Shown: piece by piece, positions 16,560 through 25,675 of the stretch | Numbering within the stretch: position 1 is the first letter of the stretch | Layout: every line of letters begins with the position of its first letter | Assembly: GCF_023555415.1 (NCBI RefSeq) | Contig: NZ_JAKRYL010000001.1 | Coordinates: 277,462-341,461 of the forward strand | From: Halalkalibacter alkaliphilus | GTDB lineage: Bacteria; Bacillota; Bacilli; Bacillales; Bacillaceae_D | Reading direction: 5' to 3' | Length of the DNA stretch: 64,000 nucleotides | Program-made: the position numbers and the translations under genes | Notes under the pieces: generated by a model | Databases searched by the model: none | Seen by the model: only the letters and a program-made list of their open reading frames with translations | Told to the model about the DNA's origin: nothing

Positions 16560-17342
16560 ATGTCAATTATTCAAAATGAATCAGCTCAAAAACTACAAGA
16601 AGGATTAAGTTTGGAAGGAAAAGTTGCCATCGTAACAGGAGGGTCACGTGGAATTGGTGCAGCAATTGCTAAAGATCTAGCTAGCAAAGGTGCAAAAGTT
16701 GTCATTAACTACAACGCTAGAAAAGATGCTGCAGATGGAGTGCTTTTTGAAATTGATCAACTTGGTGGAAGCGGTGTCGCATTCCAAGCAGATGTATCTA
16801 ACTATGATCAAGCACACGCTTTAGTTGAAAATACGATCGACTATTACGGCAAAGTAGACATCCTTGTTAACAATGCAGGAATTACAAGAGACCGCACGTT
16901 CAAAAAGCTTAGCGAACAAGAATGGAATGAAGTTATTAACGTAAACTTGAATAGTATCTATCATACTACTTCAGCCGTTATTAACCCTATGCTTGAGCAA
17001 CAATTTGGTCGCATTATTAATATTAGCTCTATCATCGGTCAAGCTGGTGGTTTCGGACAAACAAACTATGCTGCTTCAAAAGCAGGAATGATTGGATTTA
17101 CAAAATCCCTTGCATTAGAAACGGCTAGTAAAGGAGTTACAGTCAATGCTGTTTGCCCTGGATTTATCGAAACGGAAATGGTTGCAGAAATGCCTGAAAA
17201 AGTATTAGAACAAATTGTAGGAAAAGTTCCAATGAAGCGCCTAGGTCAAACTGCTGAAATTGCTGACGCTGTGTTATTCTTAGCAAATAACAGTTATATC
17301 ACTGGTCAGTGCATCAATGTAAATGGCGGATTATACATGTAA
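16560..17342 (+). CDS. phaB: Acetoacetyl-CoA reductase PhaB
   Basis: NADPH-dependent SDR producing (R)-3-hydroxybutyryl-CoA, the PHA monomer. The coenzyme motif is TGGSRGIG, followed by NNAGITRD, the catalytic ISSIIG and YAASK, and NVNGGLYM at the end; these fit the PhaB subgroup. The start at 16560 is chosen because GGAGG is then seven bases away; the ATG at 16554 is only one base from it. Middle gene of phaRBC. Confidence 0.93.
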   Translation: MSIIQNESAQKLQEGLSLEGKVAIVTGGSRGIGAAIAKDLASKGAKVVINYNARKDAADGVLFEIDQLGGSGVAFQADVSNYDQAHALVENTIDYYGKVDILVNNAGITRDRTFKKLSEQEWNEVINVNLNSIYHTTSAVINPMLEQQFGRIINISSIIGQAGGFGQTNYAASKAGMIGFTKSLALETASKGVTVNAVCPGFIETEMVAEMPEKVLEQIVGKVPMKRLGQTAEIADAVLFLANNSYITGQCINVNGGLYM

Positions 17343-17379
17343 CAAAAATTTAGGTTAGATGTGAAAAGGAGAATGGTTA

Positions 17380-18468
17380 ATGGTTTATACTAGTACCAAA
17401 TCGCTAGAAACATTAATGGAAACAGTGCCTGAGGATTGCCAAAAAGACATAAAACGTTTTAAACGAGTTATGGATGTCCTGACAAAAGAGCCTGAACCAA
17501 AAGTAGGTCAGACTCCTAAAGAGGTAATATGGACGAAAAATAAAGCTAAGCTTTACCGCTATCAGCCAGCTAAGAAAAAGACAAATAAAGTTCCAATCTT
17601 AATGATCTATGCGCTAATAAATAAACCTTATATTCTCGATTTAGCTCCTGGCAGTAGCCTAATTGAGTATTTAACAGATAAGGGACATGACGTTTATTTG
17701 TTAGACTGGGGAACACCAGGTTATGAAGACCGTCATATGAAATTGGATGACTACGTGCTAGATTATATCCCACGCGCAGTGAAGAAAGTACTTCGCACAT
17801 CTGAAGCGAAAGAAATTAGCTTACTTGGCTATTGTATCGGCGGGACATTAACTGCTATTTTCTCAGCACTACATCCGAACTTGCCGATTCGTAATACGAT
17901 CTTTTTGACGAGCCCATTCGACTTTGAAGATGCAGGATTATTTACGAATTGGGTCGATGAAAGATATTTCAATTTAGATCTTATGGTTGATACATTTGGC
18001 AACATCCCAGCTGAAACAATTGATTTCGGTAACAAATTATTAAAACCACTTGTCAACTACTTTGGCCCATATGTCGCACTAGCTGATCGTGCAGATAACG
18101 ACAAATTCGTTAAAAACTGGACTCTCATGCAAAAATGGGTCGGTGATGGAGTACCTTTCCCTGGTGAAGCGTACAGACAATGGATCGGTGAATTTTATCA
18201 GAAGAATAAGTTAATTAAGGATGAGCTGTATATTCGTGGACAGCAAGTTGAGCTAAAGAACATTAAAGCAAACGTTCTAAACATTGCAGCTGATCGCGAT
18301 CATATTGCTATCCCTGAACAAACTGAACGTCTAATGGATAAAATATCTAGTAAAGATAAAACATTTAAGCTAATTCCTGCTGGTCACGTCTCTGTAACTG
18401 TCGGAAGAAGTGCTGTGAAACATACGTATCCATTAATTGAAGAATGGTTAACTGATCATTCAAAGTAA
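17380..18468 (+). CDS. phaC: Class IV PHA synthase catalytic subunit PhaC
   Basis: Polymerises (R)-3-hydroxyacyl-CoA into polyester at the granule surface, acting with PhaR. The 362-residue length is that of class III/IV synthases. The lipase-like box is GYCIGG with nucleophile Cys152; Asp305 or Asp307 (AADRDHI) and His336 (GHVSV) complete the triad. It follows phaB by 37 bases with an AAAAGGAG ribosome site and is followed by a strong terminator. Confidence 0.95.
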   Translation: MVYTSTKSLETLMETVPEDCQKDIKRFKRVMDVLTKEPEPKVGQTPKEVIWTKNKAKLYRYQPAKKKTNKVPILMIYALINKPYILDLAPGSSLIEYLTDKGHDVYLLDWGTPGYEDRHMKLDDYVLDYIPRAVKKVLRTSEAKEISLLGYCIGGTLTAIFSALHPNLPIRNTIFLTSPFDFEDAGLFTNWVDERYFNLDLMVDTFGNIPAETIDFGNKLLKPLVNYFGPYVALADRADNDKFVKNWTLMQKWVGDGVPFPGEAYRQWIGEFYQKNKLIKDELYIRGQQVELKNIKANVLNIAADRDHIAIPEQTERLMDKISSKDKTFKLIPAGHVSVTVGRSAVKHTYPLIEEWLTDHSK

Positions 18469-18477
18469 TAATCTATT

Positions 18478-18533
18478 AAAAAAAGGATGTGAATCCCTAT
18501 GCATTTAATTGCTAGGGTCACACCTTTTTTTTC
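18478..18533 (+). terminator. Terminator of phaRBC
   Basis: AAAAAAGG.TGTGA..CCCTA pairs with TAGGG.CACACCTTTTTT, followed by eight T. Confidence 0.9.
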
Positions 18534-18542
18534 GTAATTAAT

Positions 18543-18935
18543 TTACCTTTGAAATAATGATTGAACGTCCTCATTTTTTGCATTTTTCAAAATATTAATT
18601 GCAAATAAAATAACAGCTAATAATACTGCCGTAGCACCAATTGGAATGAAGAAGTGAAGAGAGCTATTTCCTTGAAGCAAGAAGAATAAACCGATCATCA
18701 TAAGCGGCAGCCCAATGTTATGAAGCCAAAAATGAACTTTTCCTAGAATACTAGACTCCGCTCTTGGAAATAATGTGTAAAGAATACCCGCAAGTGTCAT
18801 CGAAGTCCACCCTAATAGATTAATATGGACATGAACCCCCGTCAGATTATAAGCATGAGCAACAGACATATAATAACCAAGAGAAACTCCAATGACGAAA
18901 TAAACAACTGAGATCTTAATAAATTTAATTCCCAA
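18543..18935 (-). CDS. Small membrane protein related to heme-copper oxidase subunit I fragments
   Basis: About 130 residues with four membrane helices and a GVHVHINLLGWTSMTLAGILY motif, the His-containing segment seen in small proteins annotated as cytochrome c oxidase-like in bacilli and resembling NorB/cbb3 subunit pieces. The start is set at a TTG (18935), seven bases after GGGAGGTG; the ATG at 19010 would add 25 residues lacking membrane character and has no ribosome site. It may bind heme or copper; function unknown. Convergent with phaC. Confidence 0.72.
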   Translation of the reverse strand: MGIKFIKISVVYFVIGVSLGYYMSVAHAYNLTGVHVHINLLGWTSMTLAGILYTLFPRAESSILGKVHFWLHNIGLPLMMIGLFFLLQGNSSLHFFIPIGATAVLLAVILFAINILKNAKNEDVQSLFQR

Positions 18936-19122
18936 ATGTTTCACCTCCCTTCTTTTGTCATTATACAAACGTCCTATGTACTTTATTCCAGTCAAGGTTG
19001 CCATTTTCACAAAATATTTTTCTTTATTACGTTCAAATAGTATCTAATTGACCATACAAAAAGGTAATTACAGTTGTCTAACTTGACTTCCGTAATTACC
19101 TATTAATTAACTAAAATAAATG

Positions 19123-20835
19123 TTAAAACGCTCCAGATCCTCCCCCTCCACCTCCTGCTCCGGAGCCGCCTCCACTAATAGAACTGCCTCCAGAACTACT
19201 ATCGACCACTCCAGTCGTCTTATCTGCACGTTTAAAATTCGAGGATGTAACCGCTGCAATGATAAGCCAAGTTGAATCGAAGCTATATGCTGCACCTGAT
19301 GGATTTGCGCTTATTGTTGGGTTAAAAGCATTCAATAATGTTTCATTTTTCTTCTTAATACTTTTTTCATTCATTCCTAGCCCGTAAATGAAGGCACGCA
19401 TTTTATCATCTTCGGATAAAACTTGCCAATTTGAAGGCTGCATATTTGGAAATTGTTGTTTAAAGTTACGCCACTGAAGAGTGACCTTTGTACCATCCCA
19501 TGTCTTTGGATTATAACAAATCGCAAATAGTATCAATGCTATACACAAGATGCCAGATGATACGGCAAAAAAGATTAACCCATGAATAGCAAATAATATA
19601 ATAAACGGAAGTAAAATCATACTTAATAAGCCTACTATTACACGGTATTTGACCTTATTTTCATACAAACTAGCTTCTTTTAATTCAACTCGTACAGCTT
19701 CCTGCCATTTTACTTTTTGACGTTGGTATTTTTGATGATTCTTCTTATTTTTAAGATAGGATGATAAATCATCAAAGTTAAACTCATTATCATTTCCTAT
19801 TTCATCAAACAACCATTCAACCAATACTGTTTCGTGTTTCAATAACTCACTTCGATCAACTAATCTAAAACGATCATCTTTAAGTTTCTTCACATAGCCT
19901 TTACGTACTAAATCTAATAGCGCAGCGGCAACAGTCTCTGGGTGGATCTGTTGGTAATTCATATAAAAAATGGTTGTTAGCATTGAGAGTGTTTCCTTTG
20001 GGATAAGTTCCCAAGTTGTTACTTCTCGCATGAGCGATGAGCGCTTTCCTTTCGCCTCAAACCAAGCTCGGTAAAGAAGGAAAAGTAAAACGAAACTAAA
20101 TAAAGGTACTATCATCGTACCAATGGACGAGAGTGAATCTTTTCTCTCTAATGCTGCAGCTTCTTTTTCAAGTAATTGTTGTTTGGTCTCTTCAATCTCT
20201 GTTCGCATTAGTTGATTGGAAGAAATCGTTGCTGCACCGAAGAGGTTTGCATCATAAGCAACTCGAATGTCCCCATTTCGTTTACTCGGTACTTGCCCAA
20301 AGTTGTATTGAACATGCCCACCTTGTAAAACTGTCTCTTTTTGAAAGGCCTCATCATAACCAAAGGCAATCACATTTGCTGTTGATTCTGGGGGATAAAC
20401 ATTAATCGTTAAATTTCCGTATGTGGAATCATTGCTTCGGTCAAAGAATGGCCAGTAAAATTCAGCAACGTCTGTGTAAACATCAACACCATTTTTTATT
20501 TCATAAAAGAGGTCTATCTTGATCGTTTCATCTTCTCCAGACCGATGGATGCGATGCTCGGTTTCATTTGATTCGATTAGTAAAGGTAGATTATCTTCAA
20601 ATGCTTCTAGTTGAAAAATCTCCCATCCCTTTTTCGGAATTATTTCTCGAATTATCCCTCCAAACTCACCACTGAAGTCATACGTATGACTTTCCTGGAC
20701 TGAGACATTCCCATTCGCTTGTAAGTATGCATGTATTTCGACACTTGTAATTTCATATTCAACTGCTAACACTTTTGAAGGAATAAATAACAGCAGAGCT
20801 ACGATTAACAAACTTATCATTTTTTTATTTTTCAT
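19123..20835 (-). CDS. DUF2207-domain membrane protein with glycine-rich tail
   Basis: A 570-residue protein with N-terminal signal peptide (LLIVALLLFIPSKVLA), an outer beta-rich DUF2207 domain (about 25-230), a membrane segment near 245-260, a cytoplasmic domain, two further membrane segments (about 415-455) and a C-terminal Ser/Gly tail of mostly Gly residues. This is the typical architecture of the family, whose role is not settled. The start at 20835 follows GGTGGG; the GTG at 20853 is weaker. The Gly tail could make the protein surface-retained or self-associating, but that is a guess. Confidence 0.85.
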   Translation of the reverse strand: MKNKKMISLLIVALLLFIPSKVLAVEYEITSVEIHAYLQANGNVSVQESHTYDFSGEFGGIIREIIPKKGWEIFQLEAFEDNLPLLIESNETEHRIHRSGEDETIKIDLFYEIKNGVDVYTDVAEFYWPFFDRSNDSTYGNLTINVYPPESTANVIAFGYDEAFQKETVLQGGHVQYNFGQVPSKRNGDIRVAYDANLFGAATISSNQLMRTEIEETKQQLLEKEAAALERKDSLSSIGTMIVPLFSFVLLFLLYRAWFEAKGKRSSLMREVTTWELIPKETLSMLTTIFYMNYQQIHPETVAAALLDLVRKGYVKKLKDDRFRLVDRSELLKHETVLVEWLFDEIGNDNEFNFDDLSSYLKNKKNHQKYQRQKVKWQEAVRVELKEASLYENKVKYRVIVGLLSMILLPFIILFAIHGLIFFAVSSGILCIALILFAICYNPKTWDGTKVTLQWRNFKQQFPNMQPSNWQVLSEDDKMRAFIYGLGMNEKSIKKKNETLLNAFNPTISANPSGAAYSFDSTWLIIAAVTSSNFKRADKTTGVVDSSSGGSSISGGGSGAGGGGGGSGAF

Positions 20836-20913
20836 GTCCGTCCCACCTTCCACTACTATATACGTTATTGAAGTGGAAAAGTTTCATCGCTAAAATGTAT
20901 GACATTATAAAAT

Positions 20914-20936
20914 AGCGCATTGGAATCCAATGCGCT
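20914..20936 (-). terminator. Hairpin after the PYP-tail protein gene
   Basis: AGCGCATTGG and CCAATGCGCT form a 10-bp perfect stem with a 3-base loop. Confidence 0.7.
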
Positions 20937-20994
20937 GTAATATAGATGTTCTACTGTAACGTTATATTTTATAATGGCTCTTTTGCATTCGCTA

Positions 20995-21363
20995 TTAATA
21001 ATATGGGTAAGGGTACGGATACGGATAAGAGTACGGATATGGAGCTGGATAGACATAAGGTAATAAAGCTAGAGCAGCTAAACTAGCAAGCGGGAAAAAG
21101 TGTGGTCTAAACCGTCTAAACCTTCTTCTAGGAAACCCATAACCATATCCGCCAGCATAGTAACGCTCATCTTGTTCGTCACTACGGTCCATAACATCCT
21201 CGCCAACTAAAACATGAACGCCATCAGTACCAACACTTTGAATGATCCCATCTACATTACTGCCATCTCTCATTGTTAATGTTACATGATAATGCATATA
21301 TTGCTTGCATTGATCATGCAATGCTCTTGTATCATCGAGTTCACTTTGATAATAATTATTCAT
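20995..21363 (-). CDS. Small protein with Sm-like segment and Pro-Tyr repeat tail
   Basis: 122 residues, start after GAAAGGAGAGG. Residues about 17-55 (YMHYHVTLTMRDGSNVDGII then VLVGEDV) look like a small Sm-like beta barrel, a Gly-Tyr and Arg-rich stretch follows, then a short hydrophobic segment, and the protein ends in repeated Pro-Tyr dipeptides. Similar tails occur in Bacillus spore-coat or envelope proteins; localisation there is inference. No defined family function is known to me. Confidence 0.7.
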   Translation of the reverse strand: MNNYYQSELDDTRALHDQCKQYMHYHVTLTMRDGSNVDGIIQSVGTDGVHVLVGEDVMDRSDEQDERYYAGGYGYGFPRRRFRRFRPHFFPLASLAALALLPYVYPAPYPYSYPYPYPYPYY

Positions 21364-21431
21364 TTTTTCCTCTCCTTTCAAAATACATGATATTCACCTA
21401 GCTGGAGAGTGTGACACCTACAGAAAAAGAC

Positions 21432-21451
21432 AGCTGAGAATCAACTCTCAG
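21432..21451 (-). terminator. Terminator of the pectate lyase gene
   Basis: GCTGAGA pairs with TCTCAGC; the minus strand continues with a T-rich stretch. Confidence 0.75.
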
Positions 21452-21463
21452 CCGCCTTTCACT

Positions 21464-24400
21464 TTACTTACGAACTGTAATATGTGTTGTACCTTCAAAC
21501 AAAGCGCCAGATTCAAGCTGGCCAGTAATAACAATCGGAACTTGATTTCCTTCTTCAAGTATCTTTGCAAGGTCTTGTCTAGAAAATTTGACCGTTACTT
21601 TCTGACCATCAATGTCAGCATCTTGAACAGGCTTAACTATACCGTTCAATCGAATGGATTCTACTACAACCTCTTGATTTGTTGTCTCATCTGCAAACTC
21701 AATTTTTACCGTCGCAACGGATGGATTGTTACCACTACTGTTATTAACACCTTTTACATTTAGAACATGTGGAGTGAAGTCAATCGCTGCTTCTACAGTT
21801 TCAGCTTCTGATTCAGGGTTAACTAATTCATTAAATGTATCCCATACATCTCCCCAGAGGATCTCTCCATCTCCCCCCCGTTTAATCGAAACAATATTTC
21901 CATCACTATCATATTCAAAAATTGATTCAAGGCTATCTAAGATATCATTTGACAATGTCTCTCCAGATTTATTTACTGATTTTGATCCAGTAAAGAAATA
22001 GTTATTATCCGACTCCACGTTTGAAGGGTAACTATCTTTTGCACTCCCTACCTCCGCTGTTCTGTATGACACAAAACCGTCGATTGTAAAATCAGTTGGA
22101 ATGTGCGCGTATGTTGTAAAGCTTAAGTTTGCCCCATGGTTGTTAAAGCCGATGTTGTTTTTAGCAATCAACCCTGGATTACTATTACTTGTGAATCCAA
22201 AGTAACCATTTCCAAATGCAATGCTATTTTTAATCACATGCGGAACGTGAACTCCTTCTCCACCAAGCTTAAATCCATTTTTCCCAGCATTCCCTTCATA
22301 GCCATTTGTTAAGCGTCCATTATTAAAGGCAATGCTATTTTCAATTGTCACAGCACCAATTGCACCTGTTCCGACTTTTGTGTATAGATCCCAGCCATCA
22401 TCAATATTGTTATGTGAGATACACCCTCTAAATACATTCCCTTCACCTACTGTTAGCTTAGCTGCAAACCCATCTGCATTATTTTCAGACGGATCACGAT
22501 TATCAAAGGCAACGCTATTTAATATGAGGTTGTACGATGGCCAATCTTCCTTATTTGGCGAACCATCTGTACGACTAATTTGTAACCCTGTATCACCATG
22601 CTCGTACACACGAACATCCTCAACAATATTATGACTACCGCCAATCGTATACCCTTTTGTATTTCCAGCCGAACGAGCAAAGTCTATTCCTTTTACATGC
22701 CAGTAATCACCACTATGAACGACTCCTTCTGAGCGTCTGTCAAAATCAATGACAGGTCGGTCTTTTGCTTCAGGATCAGCGACTAAATACTTCATTGCAT
22801 CCTTAGTACCGTCGTTATACTTTTTAATCTCAAGCTTTGAATTACGTACATATTGACCTTCAAGGACAATAATTTTTTGTCCTTCACTTACAAAATGAAT
22901 AGCGGTATCAAGATCGAGAGGGTTCTCTCTTGAACCGTCTCCACTGCTTGTCCCCGTTGGCGAGACATAAATATCTCCATCAAATATTTTTGATTGAACT
23001 GTAAAGTTTCGAACAATTTGATGGTAGGAAGTTAAATACTGCGTATCATCGGGCAAAAATGAAAGACTAAAATTGGTATTCCCTGAATTAAGCTTTGCAG
23101 CAACTTCACGAATTTCTCCTGCTTTCACTTCTACATCCTGAGCGATCACCTCTTGCCCTTGTCTAATCGTGACAAACCCATCTACATTGGATTGAACCAT
23201 CAGGTTGTAATCCGTATTGGATGTTTTATCAAGTGATTCAATCGTAAAACTTGGTGTAACCGGCTCCGCTGGTGGTTCAACCTTTGGTGCATCCGTTGCA
23301 GCAGCAGTAACCGTAAAATCAATATTACTTACTTCGATTGTTGCCAGCCGCGCTGTATAGAAGCCGACGTAAATTTTGGAATCTTGAACATCTAAGATTT
23401 CTGGTTCATAGAACATCACTTCTTCGTCATTATTAAGCTTCATTGTGTAGCCGCTGTTTGTTTTCGCAAGCGTTAGTCTATATTCTTGGGCAGGGTACGT
23501 ATTATCTGTTGTTGGTCTAACATTTTTCAGCATCTGCTTTTGAATGCCCTCGCTACCTTCCCCGTCAGAAGCTAACACGCCAGTTCTAATAAAGCCTTGC
23601 GTTCCGTTCTCATCTCTTGTTCCACCACTAAATCCACCGACAGCAGCAATGTTCGATGCAAACACACTTGCATCTTGAACCGAATTAACTGCATCTCTTG
23701 CCATGATTCCAAAAGATTCTTGTCCATCATGAGGAGTCTTTGCGTATTCAATAACCTTTATATCAGCAGTCAATTTAAAGTTATCTTCTTCCGCATCTAT
23801 CTCCGTATAGTAAAACGAGATTCCATCATGATCGCCTGTAATTTTCCCACCGCCTTCTAACGCCACTAACTTCACAGTCCCATCATCTTGGACATCAACA
23901 TAGTTACGCTGATCAGAAGACGATTGTCCAAATCTCATTTTTTTCCATGCTGGTTCAACAGGTTCTCTAACGGTTACTTGGAACGAAATTGACTTGATAT
24001 CATTCTCTTCCGGAACGATGTTAATTTCGTACGTTCCAGCTTCAGAGCTATCAAACTCTGATTCATCAATCTTATAATCATCAGTAGATAAAACTTCCAT
24101 GTCCAAGTTATCATATACTTTTGATACTTCTAATCCTGTAGAATCAAAAGTTTCGCCAACGACATACGTTGTTTTTGGATAACTCGTTACTTCAATGGCC
24201 GATAACTCTTTTTCTTTCACGACTACTTGGAAGTTGACTGTTACTCCTTTGTAAGCTAGAGTAATTTCTTTCTCCCCAACTATTGTTGTATCAAGAACAG
24301 ACACATCATACTCACCCGGCAGAAGTCTTACCGCACTCTTATCGCTATATTCAGCATATAAACTTAAGCCAGCAAGATCCAACTCATCTCCTAAGAAGTA

Positions 24401-25675
24401 AAGAGTTTTTACCGGTAGCTGTCTTATATCAAGTTTAGCGATCTCTGCATCTTTAACTTCTACATCAAAACTCGTCGTTGTTTCAGGTGTTTCAGTCGAT
24501 TGAACTGTTACTTCTACAGTTCCCGCCTCTTCAAACGTGTAGCCTTCTTCAGACAACTCTTCCCCAGCAATCACAAACGAATATTGACCGCTCGTAAGCT
24601 CTTGATAGTCAAATCCATTTTCATATTCTGCTACGACGACCAATCCTTGTGGGTCAAAGGAATCCCCTTTATAATAGACGGATTTTGCCGGGTAATATTT
24701 AATGTCGAGCCCAGTTACACCAGGTACCTTAATTTCAAGGTCTATTGTTGTAGTAACACCATTGTAATGAATTGTAATGGTATTTGTGCCGACTTCGCTG
24801 CTGTCAAATCCAGTGACTATGTAGTCACTGCTGGAAAGTTCAGCTTCAGTGTCATCCTCAAATATGGCTTTCACTTTTAAACCTGATAGGTCAAGCTGTT
24901 CACCACGTAGGTATTCAGTTTTCATGTCGGTTGTATCTGCATGTATGCTGTTAACCTGTCCGGAAGCGACTTCCAAATTTACATCACTAAAGGTAACTGT
25001 TGTATTTCTAGATGTGAATAGACCAGCATAGATGATCTTTCCATCATAGCTTTCAATCGTCTGAATTTCATCATTAATCTTTAAGATATACAGGTTTCCT
25101 GATTTTTGAATACTTAACTTGTATTCTTCGTCAGCTGCTGGTGCATTTGCATTAAATGCCAACCCATCCTTATGAACATTTTCATTTTCATATTTATAGA
25201 AGCCTTTCATTACTTGATCAAGCGCACCAACAGCCACGTAATCTCCTGTAAAGTCGCTTTTATTTTCATTTTCTAAAATATCTCCCCTTAGCATTAAACC
25301 AAAGGAAACTTGGCTATTAGCAGTCCATGCATCGACATGAGCTGTTGCTGTTAGTTCAAAGTTGCCATCAGACGGAACTTCCTTAAAATAATAGGCGATT
25401 CCTTCAGTCGAACTAGCTATCTTTCCTCTATTATTAGAACTACGAAGAGTTACCGTTTCATCATCATTTTCCGTGATTTCAAAATTTTCGTAAGTAATAT
25501 TTCCTTGTCCCCCATTGTCTCCAAAGACACTGCCTTGCCAATCACTTTTAATGTTAATCATCTCAGGACTTGTTTCATCCTCGTCCGCCTCTGCAAAGAC
25601 AGCTAGATTCATAGGAGATAAAACAAGAATGAATGCCATCAACATCGCTAGCCATCTTTTATGTTTTCTTTTCAT
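21464..25675 (-). CDS. Secreted multidomain pectate lyase, PL9 family
   Basis: A 1403-residue exported enzyme cleaving polygalacturonate by calcium-dependent beta-elimination. Order: signal peptide (1-28); lectin-like beta-sandwich domain A (about 44-240); four bacterial Ig-like repeats (about 240-318, 320-408, 410-488, 490-570), each with a YxxGExxDxxGL-type motif; a second beta-sandwich domain B (about 576-792), diverged from A; an FN3-like link (about 806-895); the right-handed beta-helix lyase (about 900-1230); and a C-terminal domain (about 1290-1403). In the helix, Asp1068 (NNADGF) and Asp1092, Asp1093 and Asp1096 (IDDGWD) have the spacing of the calcium ligands of Pel9A, and Lys1136 (GFKLGG) or Lys1132 would be the catalytic base. 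No cell-wall anchor is seen. Products would feed the KDG pathway. Confidence 0.92.
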   Translation of the reverse strand: MKRKHKRWLAMLMAFILVLSPMNLAVFAEADEDETSPEMINIKSDWQGSVFGDNGGQGNITYENFEITENDDETVTLRSSNNRGKIASSTEGIAYYFKEVPSDGNFELTATAHVDAWTANSQVSFGLMLRGDILENENKSDFTGDYVAVGALDQVMKGFYKYENENVHKDGLAFNANAPAADEEYKLSIQKSGNLYILKINDEIQTIESYDGKIIYAGLFTSRNTTVTFSDVNLEVASGQVNSIHADTTDMKTEYLRGEQLDLSGLKVKAIFEDDTEAELSSSDYIVTGFDSSEVGTNTITIHYNGVTTTIDLEIKVPGVTGLDIKYYPAKSVYYKGDSFDPQGLVVVAEYENGFDYQELTSGQYSFVIAGEELSEEGYTFEEAGTVEVTVQSTETPETTTSFDVEVKDAEIAKLDIRQLPVKTLYFLGDELDLAGLSLYAEYSDKSAVRLLPGEYDVSVLDTTIVGEKEITLAYKGVTVNFQVVVKEKELSAIEVTSYPKTTYVVGETFDSTGLEVSKVYDNLDMEVLSTDDYKIDESEFDSSEAGTYEINIVPEENDIKSISFQVTVREPVEPAWKKMRFGQSSSDQRNYVDVQDDGTVKLVALEGGGKITGDHDGISFYYTEIDAEEDNFKLTADIKVIEYAKTPHDGQESFGIMARDAVNSVQDASVFASNIAAVGGFSGGTRDENGTQGFIRTGVLASDGEGSEGIQKQMLKNVRPTTDNTYPAQEYRLTLAKTNSGYTMKLNNDEEVMFYEPEILDVQDSKIYVGFYTARLATIEVSNIDFTVTAAATDAPKVEPPAEPVTPSFTIESLDKTSNTDYNLMVQSNVDGFVTIRQGQEVIAQDVEVKAGEIREVAAKLNSGNTNFSLSFLPDDTQYLTSYHQIVRNFTVQSKIFDGDIYVSPTGTSSGDGSRENPLDLDTAIHFVSEGQKIIVLEGQYVRNSKLEIKKYNDGTKDAMKYLVADPEAKDRPVIDFDRRSEGVVHSGDYWHVKGIDFARSAGNTKGYTIGGSHNIVEDVRVYEHGDTGLQISRTDGSPNKEDWPSYNLILNSVAFDNRDPSENNADGFAAKLTVGEGNVFRGCISHNNIDDGWDLYTKVGTGAIGAVTIENSIAFNNGRLTNGYEGNAGKNGFKLGGEGVHVPHVIKNSIAFGNGYFGFTSNSNPGLIAKNNIGFNNHGANLSFTTYAHIPTDFTIDGFVSYRTAEVGSAKDSYPSNVESDNNYFFTGSKSVNKSGETLSNDILDSLESIFEYDSDGNIVSIKRGGDGEILWGDVWDTFNELVNPESEAETVEAAIDFTPHVLNVKGVNNSSGNNPSVATVKIEFADETTNQEVVVESIRLNGIVKPVQDADIDGQKVTVKFSRQDLAKILEEGNQVPIVITGQLESGALFEGTTHITVRK

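Noticed and set aside
20995..21060. Short tandem repeat coding Pro-Tyr as a possible DNA repeat array
   Set aside because: It is a low-complexity protein tail within a clear coding frame, not an independent repeat.
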